Below, piece by piece: positions 25,116-33,392 of a stretch of 64,000 nt of DNA. Source of the DNA: Hydrogeniiclostridium mannosilyticum. GTDB lineage: Bacteria; Bacillota; Clostridia; Oscillospirales; Acutalibacteraceae. Every line of letters begins with the position of its first letter. Within the stretch, counting starts at the first letter, position 1. The translations under genes and the position numbers were made by a program. Under the pieces are notes generated by a model. The model searched no databases. It saw only the letters and a program-made list of their open reading frames with translations, and was not told where the DNA came from. The stretch is taken from assembly GCF_003268275.1 (NCBI RefSeq), contig NZ_QLYR01000001.1, positions 744,001-808,000 of the forward strand, read 5' to 3'.

Positions 25116-26235
25116 CGCTGTCACCTTCTTCCAAACCGCTTACAATTTCAATCCACTCGCCCGCTTTCAGGCCGGTCTCCACATTTTTCATAATCTTCAT
25201 GCCATTTTCGTCCAGACAATATACAATCTTTTGCCCGTTGGCCGTCTTAACCGCTTCAGCCAAGGTGTACAAAACGCCCTTCCGCTCATCCAAAACCACG
25301 TTTACCGCGCCGGCGTTCCCGCTCTCCAGCTCTGGGTTCGGATGCAGCAGCTGTAAATAGCAGCGGGCCTCGCCCTCCTCCTGCTCCGTCAGGCCCAGAC
25401 TGGCTGCGTCCACCACCCGGGCCGGGTAAGCCTCCTTTTTATAGACGACATCTACCTCATCGCCCGTTTTAAAATATTCACAGTCCTCACCTTTTACAAC
25501 GAACACCGATGTTTCCATGTCTGAAATGGTGATAAAGCGCTCATCCTTCACGGAACGCTCGCCTTCTTCCACCTGTTGGACATAGGTGGCTGTTCCGTCG
25601 ATGGAGGCGTAAATCTGCCGGCGGCTCTTCTCCTGCCGCAGCTGGCTGAGCTTTTTATTTTGGATATAAATATCGTCGTTCAAAGCTTCTATCTGATTAT
25701 CATATTGAACCGTCAAACGGCTTTTCTCTATGCGCTGAGCCTCCAGCTGGCTCTTCAGTGCGGCCGTGTCTGTATCCTGCCCTGCCGCCTGAAGCTGTTC
25801 TTCCAGTGATTGGCACAGCAGCTCCTGCTTTTGCAGGTCCAGCGCCTTGTCCTCTTTGGCATGCTTCAGCTTTACCTGGGACTGAGATAGGGTATATTCC
25901 TGCGCTTCTATCTGCTCGTCAATATTCCCCTGCTCCAGCTCCGCCAGCAGCTGGCCTTTTTTCACCGTCTGCCCTGTCTCCACATAGACCGCTGAGATGT
26001 ACTCGCCGCCAAGCGCAAAGCTCAAATCCTCGGCTTTAGCCGGCCGGTAGGTGCAGCTCACCTTCTGGCTCAGCTGTAGGTCCCCCCGCAGCACCGGTGT
26101 CTGCTCATATTCCTCCACCTCGTAGTCTCGGACTACAGGGGCCGCAGGCAGCTCCTCCTCTTCGGGCAAAATGGCGCAGGATGTGCAGGATAATAGGACG
26201 ATTCCTGCCAAAATCGGCAGCCACTTTTTCCTCAT
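25099..26235 (-). CDS. HlyD/RND-type adaptor lipoprotein (first of three)
   Basis: 378 residues; ATG at 26235 with GAGGTGGGG upstream. The lipoprotein signal ends SCTSC. The N-terminal barrel region (VLRGDLQLSQKVSCTYRP) is followed by a lipoyl half (GQTVKKGQLLAELEQGN), a long coiled coil (about 105-205) and the second lipoyl half (IYASIDGTATYVQQVEEGE). C-terminal barrel segments follow, with KIVYCLDENGMKIMKNVETG. It is the first gene of a six-gene operon of three adaptors, a permease and two ATPases. The substrate could be an antimicrobial peptide, a lipid or a surface polymer; the sequence does not decide. Confidence 0.87.
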   Translation of the reverse strand: MRKKWLPILAGIVLLSCTSCAILPEEEELPAAPVVRDYEVEEYEQTPVLRGDLQLSQKVSCTYRPAKAEDLSFALGGEYISAVYVETGQTVKKGQLLAELEQGNIDEQIEAQEYTLSQSQVKLKHAKEDKALDLQKQELLCQSLEEQLQAAGQDTDTAALKSQLEAQRIEKSRLTVQYDNQIEALNDDIYIQNKKLSQLRQEKSRRQIYASIDGTATYVQQVEEGERSVKDERFITISDMETSVFVVKGEDCEYFKTGDEVDVVYKKEAYPARVVDAASLGLTEQEEGEARCYLQLLHPNPELESGNAGAVNVVLDERKGVLYTLAEAVKTANGQKIVYCLDENGMKIMKNVETGLKAGEWIEIVSGLEEGDSVVLDS

Positions 26236-26265
26236 AACCCCACCTCATTTTCACAAGATTTATTT

Positions 26266-26294
26266 ATTTTAGCATACTCATTTTGTTTGCACAA
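26266..26294 (-). promoter_or_regulatory. Promoter of the adaptor-permease-ATPase operon
   Basis: Minus strand TTGTGC (26289-26294), 17 bases, TAAAAT (26266-26271). Further upstream in the same gap, a short palindrome around GGTACCCTTAGGGTACC-like arms (26400-26416) could be an operator. Confidence 0.6.
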
Positions 26295-26558
26295 TCATTT
26301 AATCGCAATTTTATTTAAAAATATTCTATAATTTTTTTGCATTCTCATCATAATACACAAAAATAAAACTGGTTTTTATATCAGCTATAAAACCATCTGT
26401 ACCCTTAGGTACCCTGTAAAAGCACCGCGCATCAATTACAGGCCGAGATTATGCGCGCCCGTCTTCAAAGGCATAAATGGGGGTAAGCGCGCATAGAGAT
26501 GCGCACAGAATCACAAGCAGGCACCTGTGAAGCATGGCCTGACACCGGAACGGCCTGC
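26295..26558. other. Intergenic region between the export operon and an unknown gene
   Basis: AT-rich (26290-26400) and then GC-richer. It holds a TATAGCTGATATA-type small hairpin near 26373-26392 and GGCCTG/CAGGCC-like repeats near 26535-26565 that may end the 26559 gene. No protein-coding signal was seen. Confidence 0.5.
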
Positions 26559-27113
26559 CTACTGGCTTTCGTTGCTATCACGGCTCTCACATGGAAAATA
26601 TTTATTCGTCCATAGCTGAGCCTCTATGCATTTATATTTAGGTATGATTTTATTTAAAAACAGGCGTATATCCTGATTATAATTTTTAATGTATGAATAT
26701 AGCGTATCTACTAAAAACACCGGCTGCCTATCATCACTTTCAAACTGAGCCATACTGTCGCCAAAGGTAAAGCTGATGTCGAAGGGATCGATTTCATTTA
26801 ACGGCAGCTTCACACATACGCCGTGATCGAAATTCTCGTAAAAAGCATCGCAATATTCCAGAACAAAATAAAATGGATGTTTCAGCTGCGGTTTGCCGCC
26901 CAACTCCATAAACTCGTTATATAATGCTTGCTCTACTTGCAGGCGGTACGCATAATAAAACTCAAAATCCGGCCCAAAGCGTTTATGTGCCCGGCATTGA
27001 CTTGATTTGTACAATTGATCGGCTATTTCAAAAGCCCTTTCTCGAGGTAGGTGCATAATACTGCGATATGGCCGGCTGCTTGGATGTCTGTAATTTACCA
27101 GCATTATATTCAT
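26559..27113 (-). CDS. Protein of unknown function
   Basis: 184 residues with no recognised family. The ATG has GGAGAG upstream. It is soluble, with no signal peptide or membrane segment, and rich in aromatic and charged residues (RFGPDFEFYYAYRLQVEQAL, DAFYENFDHGVCVKLPLNEID, FLVDTLYSYIKNYNQDIR). The EIDPFDISFTFGDSMAQFES segment looks like part of an alpha/beta fold. It is a single gene with its own AT-rich upstream region. The composition is slightly lower in GC than the export operon, and it lies at the edge of the accessory stretch. A real gene is likely from start quality and length. Confidence 0.65.
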   Translation of the reverse strand: MNIMLVNYRHPSSRPYRSIMHLPRERAFEIADQLYKSSQCRAHKRFGPDFEFYYAYRLQVEQALYNEFMELGGKPQLKHPFYFVLEYCDAFYENFDHGVCVKLPLNEIDPFDISFTFGDSMAQFESDDRQPVFLVDTLYSYIKNYNQDIRLFLNKIIPKYKCIEAQLWTNKYFPCESRDSNESQ

Positions 27114-27285
27114 CTTTCTCTCCCTCTCTCCTGTCTTAATAAGCTTATGCCGATTATATTATCACAAAGTCATAATTGAAGCTATTTAAATGTTAGCAAT
27201 TTTTCCATTAAATGAAATTTTAGAACCTTTTACCGGCTCCTAAAATATAATAGTATAAAAACAGTAGGAAAGCTGGAATTACTCC

Positions 27286-27903
27286 ATGAAGCAAAACTTT
27301 TTTTGTAATAACAAAGGCTGTCCCTACTATCCGTACTATTGTTGCCAAAACACTTGTTGGATCGGATTGGCCGGTCCAACCGGTCCAACCGGACCCACTG
27401 GCGCTACAGGACCTGCAGGCGAGGCCGGAGCCATCGGGCCTCAGGGGCCTCAGGGCATTACTGGCCCGGCTGGGCCCACTGGCGCAACCGGAGAGGCTCC
27501 CAACGATATTTTCGCCTCCTTTAATACCTTTCAGGCCCTACTACCTGTCGGGTCCCTTATTTCTCTATACCCCGATATCAGCGATCCTACAGGGAGTATT
27601 GTTGCAGCAGACCCCACGCACATTATGCTGGCTCCCGGCTATTATCTTGTATCCTACAAGGCATCGGTGTTATTTCAAGCGGCAAGCTATATGCAAATTA
27701 CTCCTTCATACAACGGTACAGCTCATTTGGATGCAGGGATCTATTTTGCCACATCAACCGGCGGAACAAGTGCCAGCGGTTCGGCTTTCATTATCATCCG
27801 CGCTCCTGCCCAGACCGTGTTTACGCTAACCTATTCCGGCTCCAGCGAAGCTAGAGCAGGAGATATTAACCTGACTATACTGCGCCTGAACCGGCCGCTT
27901 TAG
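27286..27903 (+). CDS. Collagen-like surface or exosporium protein (BclA type)
   Basis: 205 residues. A Cys/Tyr/Pro-rich head (residues 1-28) leads into about 14 Gly-X-Y triplets (residues 29-71; [19 protein letters not shown] and so on). A C-terminal beta-rich globular domain (about 72-205) follows, ending [20 protein letters not shown] and resembling the trimeric TNF-like tips of Bacillus BclA proteins. In spore formers such proteins form hair-like filaments on the exosporium. No signal peptide is visible, which fits assembly from the mother cell. The ribosome site is weak. The short collagen region suggests a short stalk. Confidence 0.85.
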   Translation: MKQNFFCNNKGCPYYPYYCCQNTCWIGLAGPTGPTGPTGATGPAGEAGAIGPQGPQGITGPAGPTGATGEAPNDIFASFNTFQALLPVGSLISLYPDISDPTGSIVAADPTHIMLAPGYYLVSYKASVLFQAASYMQITPSYNGTAHLDAGIYFATSTGGTSASGSAFIIIRAPAQTVFTLTYSGSSEARAGDINLTILRLNRPL

Positions 27904-28166
27904 CATGCCATAGGCTTCAATTGACATATATAATCCACCAGGCGCTAATTTCAAATAAAGGTGCATATTCTTCAAAAGGCTGCATACTAACTTTTCAGCA
28001 CGCAGTCTTTCTGGTAAAAAAATTTATAAGCTTTTAATATTCCATTACTACGAGAAGAGGACCTCTTCGAAAAGCCGGCATAGATTCCAAGTTTCAATAG
28101 AACAAAAGAAGTCAAAATTCGAATGTCCCGTTTTTTGATTTTCAGCAAAGAATCGCATAACAACAG

Positions 28167-28204
28167 AAAAAGCTACATCTTAATGTTTCAAGATGTAGCT
28201 TTTA
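28167..28204 (+). terminator. Hairpin terminator downstream of the collagen-like gene
   Basis: AAAAGCTACATCTT, seven-base loop, AAGATGTAGCTTTT: a 13-bp stem with T-rich end. The stretch 27904-28166 before it shows no gene, only a GAAGAGGACCTCTTC hairpin near 28051. Confidence 0.75.
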
Positions 28205-28216
28205 ATTTGAGTTTAC

Positions 28217-28375
28217 GCTACAAAAAAGATGCCAGTAAGGGACCGTAGTACCAACCCGCAAGAGGTTGGTAGCAAGCCGAAGCGTTGTGAGCGTGTTTAC
28301 AAGCGAACAGCGCAGGCGCAGCGTGACTTTTTGCGAAAAGGGAGAAGCAATGAAGCGGTGACTGACTTTTTATGA
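28217..28375 (+). repeat. Dispersed repeat, copy 1
   Basis: About 150 bases that align with the complement of 48866-49025. Shared blocks are AGGTTGGTAG, AGCC-AAGC, GTGAGCG-GTTTACAAGCGAACAG, TTTTGCG-AAAAGG and CTGACTTTT, with small gaps between. A third, shorter and diverged copy lies at 49217-49260. No transposase is associated. Confidence 0.8.
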
Positions 28376-28380
28376 AATAA

Positions 28381-28412
28381 AAAATCGGAACGAGCGTAAC
28401 TCGTTCCGATAT
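28381..28412. terminator. Perfect 11-bp hairpin
   Basis: ATCGGAACGAG, a five-base loop and CTCGTTCCGAT. It sits between the dispersed repeat and the convergent chimeric gene; a terminator role is possible, but the flanking T tract is short. Confidence 0.5.
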
Positions 28413-28476
28413 GCCAAAGGACTATGAAAAAGATATTTTTCGCAATTCGGCTGGTGGGGTTGAACTCTCCTTAGAT

Positions 28477-29448
28477 TTAGTATAGAATCTCTATGATTTC
28501 TTTGAATTCACCCGTATCGCGAAGTTTATCAAACTCCGGAGATAATAACCATTTGTCGCGCATGATTTCACAAAGTGTCCTTGTGTCCGATGTTTCAAAA
28601 TCGATTTTTCTTGCTGTAATATCTCCCAGTAATATACTGGAAAAAGTTTGTTCTTCCGGTCGTCTGTCAAACAGTCTGGCTGCTGTTGCTCCAATTTTTA
28701 GGTGCTCAAGAGCCGCCAAGTTGTTATCGAGTCTTGCAAATAGTTTTGCTATATCCAGTTGCAACTTGGCGGCACCCCAACCATCCGGTGTGATGGCGTT
28801 GTCGTACACAATTTTTTCAAGTTCCCATACTTTATTTATTACAACAATGGACTGCTCATCTGAAATACAGCTGGAATTTGCCAATAACCATATGGAGCTT
28901 CTTAACGCTTCATAGTCACGCTTTATTTTCTTTCTTAAATAAGGAAGCTTTTCGTTGTCAGTCAAACTCCACCACATTTGATTTTCTTTACAGAATTCAG
29001 CCGACGGCAGGGATTCATAGATCCTTCTGCCCTTTTCTTTTCTTCCCATTTCACAGTGATTAAAAGCAAGTCTAGCTGTTGCTTCAAGACGAATGTTCTG
29101 ATCAGGGCAATATTTCATAATCCTTTCGCCCAAGGCAGTGATTTCCGCATCATATTTTTCCAGGTTTTCTTTCCATTCCGGAATATTGCCGTCATCATCT
29201 CCTGCAATAAATAATGCATGCATCAGTTTATTCAATAACGCAAAGTTATTTGGATATTCTGCAATACCCTCACTTGCCAAATCGTCCTCCAACTGGTTTT
29301 GGATATACTCCTGGATCATCTTCGCATTCTTTCCTACCGTATCTACAAAGGATCCCCTGCTCCAAAAATTTCGGCTTCCATATTTATACTTCAGGTTTGC
29401 GTGTCTGTCGAAGATCATCAGTGCGCTTTTACTCTTGAGTGTCCCCAC
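28477..29448 (-). pseudogene. Chimera of an IS200/IS605 transposase fragment and the TPR half of an XRE regulator
   Basis: 323-residue open frame. Residues 1 to about 53 are the middle and end of a TnpA-type IS200/IS605 transposase: GTLKSKSALMIFDRHANLKY, then a YGSRNFWSRGSFVDTVG block containing the usual FW-RG-VDTVG pattern, then EYIQNQLEDD. The remaining 270 residues look like the TPR-type C-terminal region of an XRE regulator (EYPNNFALLNKLMHALF, ALGERIMKYC, YESLPSAEF). The frame is open further upstream (IAQFVGTLK), as expected for a truncated transposase, so the GTG at 29448 is not a true start. The catalytic N-terminal HUH motif is absent. Confidence 0.7.
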
Positions 29449-29497
29449 GAACTGTGCTATACCAAAACAAAGGAGTGAAGGTTATGGATCTATTGAT

Positions 29498-29629
29498 CGG
29501 CAAAAAAAGATTGCAGAGCTCCGAAAGGCGCAGGGCATGATGCAGGACGAACCGGCGGAGGCGCTCAACGTCTCCCCGCAGGCCATCTCTAAATGGGAAA
29601 ACGGATTTTCCCAAACAAAAGGATATTAA
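29498..29629 (+). pseudogene. N-terminal HTH remnant of an XRE regulator
   Basis: The plus strand reads KKIAELRKAQGMMQDEPAEA then NVSPQAISKWENG and stops at 29629. This is the DNA-binding N-terminus of the XRE-TPR family whose C-terminal half appears on the opposite strand just to the left. It breaks right after the recognition helix and has no matching start, so it is a fragment. The two halves in opposite orientation around an IS200 fragment suggest insertion followed by inversion. Confidence 0.6.
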
Positions 29630-29747
29630 GGAATAACCTGTGTTTACCTGCTTGCGAATAAAAGAATTAAGCAGAAAAGAAATGACAATTCTTGAAGAGG
29701 AATGATATAATAAGTGTGAAAACAAATTAGAATTCGGAGGCACAAAT

Positions 29748-30077
29748 ATGTTATTAGATTTTAACGATATAAAAGAAATCACAATTCCAGGTATGAATAG
29801 TGGAACAGGTATGATGACAGCAAAAATGTATATGGACGAACAAGGAAAAATCATTCCTTGTGCCATTCATGCAGGTGATTCTATTGGTTTGCATAAACAC
29901 GAAACAAGTGATGATATTAACTATGTATTATCTGGAACTGGGAAAGCAATTTGTGATGGAAAAGAAGAAATATTGGAAAAAGGAACCTGCCATATTTGTA
30001 AGAAAGGCTCTGAACACAGTATCATCAATACTGGCAGTGAAGATTTACTTCTTATTACAGTAGTGGTAGAACGATAA
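29748..30077 (+). CDS. Small cupin-domain protein
   Basis: 109 residues forming one cupin barrel. Motif 1 is HKHETSDDINYVLSGTGKA (metal ligands H-x-H and a Glu/Asp) and motif 2 is CKKGSEHSIIN. CHICKKGSEH gives the second-motif His. The start has GGAGG at good spacing, and a TATAAT promoter lies at 29706-29711. Codon use is much more AT-rich than the GC-rich core, which suggests horizontal transfer. The function is unknown; the pattern resembles small metal-dependent cupins that isomerise or sense small molecules. It is followed by a lipoprotein gene in the same AT-rich block. Confidence 0.85.
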   Translation: MLLDFNDIKEITIPGMNSGTGMMTAKMYMDEQGKIIPCAIHAGDSIGLHKHETSDDINYVLSGTGKAICDGKEEILEKGTCHICKKGSEHSIINTGSEDLLLITVVVER

Positions 30078-30124
30078 ATCCTAGTTTAACTGAAAGAAAA
30101 ATTAGAATTTGAAAGGAGAAAACA

Positions 30125-30499
30125 ATGAAAAAAATTATAACTATTTTTAGTGTTATAGTTCTTATTACATCACTAACAGCCTGTTCGCCAGACTTCAATG
30201 GAAGCAGAACAGGAAATGACAAGCAACTAATTATGGAATATACAGCGTTTAATACTACTGATTCTCAAGATTTAGTTGTTGAAGCTGGGGATATTATTCA
30301 TACGGAAATTGTAATTGAGGACGGTCAGTTATCATATAAAATTCAGAAAAATGATGATGAACCTATCGCTGAAAGTGAAGGCATTTTCTTTTCAGTAGAC
30401 TATGATGTTGAGGTAGAAGAAAGCGGAACATATACAGTAACAGTAACAGGAGAAAAAACAAAAGGAAGCGTTAAATTCGTAGTAGAAAGTGCGGAGTGA
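30125..30499 (+). CDS. Small lipoprotein of unknown function
   Basis: 124 residues with a clean lipoprotein signal (MKKIITIFSVIVLITSLTAC; Cys20). The mature part has DGQLSYKIQKNDDEP and a C-terminal beta-sandwich-like stretch (DVEVEESGTYTVTVTGEKTKG) that looks like a bacterial Ig-like or PPC fold. It lies 47 bases after the cupin gene with AAAGGAG as ribosome site, so it is probably co-transcribed. The composition is AT-rich, like the cupin and unlike the rest of the window. Confidence 0.85.
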   Translation: MKKIITIFSVIVLITSLTACSPDFNGSRTGNDKQLIMEYTAFNTTDSQDLVVEAGDIIHTEIVIEDGQLSYKIQKNDDEPIAESEGIFFSVDYDVEVEESGTYTVTVTGEKTKGSVKFVVESAE

Positions 30500-30850
30500 C
30501 TTACTGAAATAAATCAGCAAATCACAGTTTATGCGTAGATAAGTTCAAAATCTTTCAGACAGACACAGTGATCCAGACGTGGTGGCGGTCGAAGACATCG
30601 AGCCATGACAGCGAAGCTGTCAAACGTCTGTTTCACTTCGGCTGTGAGCGAGCCTGCGGCGAGCACGTTCGCAGCCTGCCGTAAAGGCCGGCATAACTGG
30701 TATATTACCCGTTTGGGACAGCGTTATCATCCACCCGCCCCCTTCTTTACGGGCAATGGGACGGCCCCGCTTGATTCCGCCGGTTGCTCACTCATTCGTC
30801 TGCCTGTTTTTCTGCTCCCTCTGGTAAAGGGTTAAAGGCAAGTATAACAA
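30500..30850. other. Intergenic, possibly degraded sequence
   Basis: GC-richer than the AT-rich block before it. Small inverted repeats (TGACAGCGAAGCTGTCA at 30607-30623) and G/C-rich stretches are present. An open frame from 30605 to 30835 has no ribosome site and a protein-unlike composition. Nothing else was recognised. Confidence 0.4.
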
Positions 30851-30884
30851 ACAACAAGGAGCGCCATAGAGCGCTCCTTGTTGC
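30851..30884 (-). terminator. Intrinsic terminator of tspO
   Basis: AACAAGGAGCGC and GCGCTCCTTGTT form a perfect 12-bp stem with an eight-base loop, just after the tspO stop on the minus strand. Confidence 0.85.
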
Positions 30885-30887
30885 TTG

Positions 30888-31361
30888 TTAATTTAAAACC
30901 GCCACACCGGCGGCGAGATAAGTGGCAAATAAGGTCCAGATCAGGTACGGAACCATCAGGTAAACCGCCGCCTTCCGAACGCGGCGCATCTTCAGCATGG
31001 TCGCCACAATCAGCAGATCCAGCACCACAATGACCGCAACCGCAGCCCAAAAAGCCTGAAAGCGAAAAAACACGATGCTCCACAAAAAGTTCACCGCCAG
31101 CTGGGCGGCATAATACTTCAGCGCCTCCCGCTTTTTGTCCCCATCCGCGTCGGAGGCATAGACAAGATAGGCCGCAATGCCCATCAGTGCGTACAAAATT
31201 CCCCATACAACAGGGAACAGCCACCCCGGCGGAGAAAGCGGCGGGTTATTGAGCTCCGGATAGAGTCCCCCCGAATTGCCCGACAGCAAAGCCGACAGGG
31301 CACCAACCAGCTCCGCAAGGACGATGCTGGTCAACAGCTCAAACCAATTGATTTTCTTCAA
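30888..31361 (-). CDS. tspO: TspO/MBR family tryptophan-rich sensory protein
   Basis: 157 residues from a TTG at 31361, chosen for the GGGGGTGG just upstream; a GTG at 31397 would add 12 residues of non-family sequence. Five membrane helices are visible. Family motifs are NNPPLSPPGWLFPVVWGILYALMG, NFLWSIVFF and PYLIWTLFATYLAAGVAVLN. TspO proteins bind porphyrins and related ligands and act in stress or tetrapyrrole handling; the true ligand is unknown in Firmicutes. It is a single gene with a terminator behind it. Confidence 0.93.
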   Translation of the reverse strand: MKKINWFELLTSIVLAELVGALSALLSGNSGGLYPELNNPPLSPPGWLFPVVWGILYALMGIAAYLVYASDADGDKKREALKYYAAQLAVNFLWSIVFFRFQAFWAAVAVIVVLDLLIVATMLKMRRVRKAAVYLMVPYLIWTLFATYLAAGVAVLN

Positions 31362-31463
31362 TAAACCACCCCCATTTTTGTTACTATATGTTGACACACC
31401 GTCAATTATGTATCCGTGGGGGCCAGACAGGCAGAATCGGGGAAAGCCCGGCGAAGGCGCCCG

Positions 31464-33392
31464 CTAGACAGGCTCCGCCTCCGGCTTGGCATAATACTGC
31501 GCCTGTGCATGCCAAAGTGCGTGGTATTTACCGCCCGCTTCGGCAACAAGCTGTTCATGGCTGCCCTGCTGAACAATTCCTCCCTGGTCAAAAACCAGAA
31601 TCCGGCTGCAGAAGCGGCAGGAGGAAAGGCGATGGCTGATATAAATTGCGGTTTTATCCTCGACGATCTCATCGAATTTAGCGTACACTTCAAATTCGGC
31701 CACCGGGTCGAGCGCGGCGGTCGGTTCATCCAGCACGATGTAGGGCGCCTCCTTATAGAGTGCGCGTGCCAGCGCTATTTTCTGTGCCTCGCCCCCGGAA
31801 ATTTCTACGCCCTGTTCGTCAAAATCCTTGTAAAGGCAGGTGTCCAGCCCCTCGGGCAGCTCAGCCAGCCGCCCGTCAAACCCGGCTTTTTCCAAGCAGG
31901 CCTCAGCCCGGGCCAGGTCATAAGCCGCCCGGGCCGCCACGTTTTCGCCAAGCGGCACAGAAAGCAGCTGAAAATCCTGGAATACAACGGAAAAGATCGA
32001 TTGATATTCGTCATACTGGTATTTTCGGATATCGATGCCATTGAGCAGGATTTCACCCTCCGTCGGATCATACAGGCGGCAAAGCAGCTTGATAAACGTG
32101 GTTTTGCCAGATCCGTTCCGCCCAACCACCGCCAAGCGCTCGCCGGCGGTGAATTTTAATGAAACATGCCGCAGCGCCCATTGGCTGCTGCCCGGGTATT
32201 GAAAGCCGACATTGCGAAATTCAATTTCATACTCATTGTCGCCCTTCTCGCAGAATGCCCGTTTTTCCACTGGAAGAGATCCGCGGTACATCTCGTTGGG
32301 AATATCGAGAAATTCAAACGTAGTGCGCAGAAAAGCCGCGTTATTGCGCATGGAGCCGAGGGCGGAAACCAAGTCGGAAAGGCCGCCGGACAGGGCAGTA
32401 ACGGCCCCTACATACTGCGCTATGGACCCAACGCCGAAGGCGCCCGCCCAAGCCTTGAGGCAGACAAACACATAGACAAGCCCGGTAAAAAGCACGGAAA
32501 CAGCGGCCCCCAGCGCCCGGTACGCGCTCATGGGCCCTTTGGCGACGCGGGCAATCGGCGACCCTGGGCAAAAGACGCTTTCCGTCATCAGCTTTTTTAT
32601 GCAGAAGCGCTCCTGCCGGTAGATGCGCAGATCCAGCGCCCGCTCGCGGTCAAAGGGAAACATCCCGAAAAAATTAAAGCAGCGGTTGCCAAACTTGGCC
32701 TGGCCGGCGGCCTCGACCCAATAGCGCTCCGCCTTATTGGCAAGCAGTGGCGCCAAAAAGGTCACTGCCAATAACAGGCCGATAACCAGCACCACAAAGA
32801 GGGGATGGTTCAGCGCCGTCAATTCCCCCGCATGTGCCGGAACCGGCAGCGTAAACAGGCTGACGGTCAGCGCAATGCCGCCGCCGACCTTGAGCACAGC
32901 CGTGAGGCCCTCCTCGAAGTTCCAGAGGAACCTCGCCAGCCCCCAGCCGCTCCACTGGTCATTCTGTCTGATTTGTGAGAGGAGGTCATGGGTATGGGCA
33001 TCATCCATTTTACTGAAATCCATCGACAGCAGCTTTTGGGTGTAAACGCTTCTTCGTTGAAACCATTGAATCCCCCAATCGCTGCAAGCGTTTTTCCAGC
33101 GGCTCAGTCCGGCCTTCAGTAATGCTAGGCCGGCCGCAAGCGCCAGCGTAACCGCCGCCAGGCGCAGCAGAGCCTGTGGGTCGCGCGCACCGCTCAGCTC
33201 ATTGAGGATCAGCGCGGAAAGGTAAAGCTCCGCATAAGGCGCCAGCACGCTGACCAGGGCAAACAGTGTTGTGGAAATAAAAAATCTAGGAGACAGCTCC
33301 CACCAGATTTGAAAGGCACGCCAGTTCAGCGCAGCCGCTTCCTTTAGGGGGACTTTGTCTGTTTGTTTTTTATGGGCTGACCGTTTCGGCAT
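31464..33392 (-). CDS. ABC exporter half-transporter (permease-ATPase fusion)
   Basis: 642 residues from the ATG at 33392 (GGGAGGAG six bases upstream); a longer frame to 33518 overlaps the upstream gene. The N-terminal part has six membrane helices (about 35-340). The ATPase has Walker A GRNGSGKTT, a Q-loop (FQDFQLLSVPLGENV), signature ISGGEAQKIALARAL, Walker B YIVLDEPTAALDP and switch His (IYISHRLSS). The catalytic Glu is present. It overlaps the next half-transporter gene upstream, so the two likely form a heterodimeric exporter. The substrate, possibly a peptide or drug, is not evident; a peptide-maturation gene is not present nearby. Confidence 0.92.
   Translation of the reverse strand: MPKRSAHKKQTDKVPLKEAAALNWRAFQIWWELSPRFFISTTLFALVSVLAPYAELYLSALILNELSGARDPQALLRLAAVTLALAAGLALLKAGLSRWKNACSDWGIQWFQRRSVYTQKLLSMDFSKMDDAHTHDLLSQIRQNDQWSGWGLARFLWNFEEGLTAVLKVGGGIALTVSLFTLPVPAHAGELTALNHPLFVVLVIGLLLAVTFLAPLLANKAERYWVEAAGQAKFGNRCFNFFGMFPFDRERALDLRIYRQERFCIKKLMTESVFCPGSPIARVAKGPMSAYRALGAAVSVLFTGLVYVFVCLKAWAGAFGVGSIAQYVGAVTALSGGLSDLVSALGSMRNNAAFLRTTFEFLDIPNEMYRGSLPVEKRAFCEKGDNEYEIEFRNVGFQYPGSSQWALRHVSLKFTAGERLAVVGRNGSGKTTFIKLLCRLYDPTEGEILLNGIDIRKYQYDEYQSIFSVVFQDFQLLSVPLGENVAARAAYDLARAEACLEKAGFDGRLAELPEGLDTCLYKDFDEQGVEISGGEAQKIALARALYKEAPYIVLDEPTAALDPVAEFEVYAKFDEIVEDKTAIYISHRLSSCRFCSRILVFDQGGIVQQGSHEQLVAEAGGKYHALWHAQAQYYAKPEAEPV

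Noticed and set aside
27385-27500. Possible CRISPR array
   Set aside because: The repetition near 27385-27500 is the Gly-X-Y coding sequence of the collagen-like protein, in frame and without unique spacers. The LRR repeats at 44800-45800 are coding too. No CRISPR array was seen in the window.
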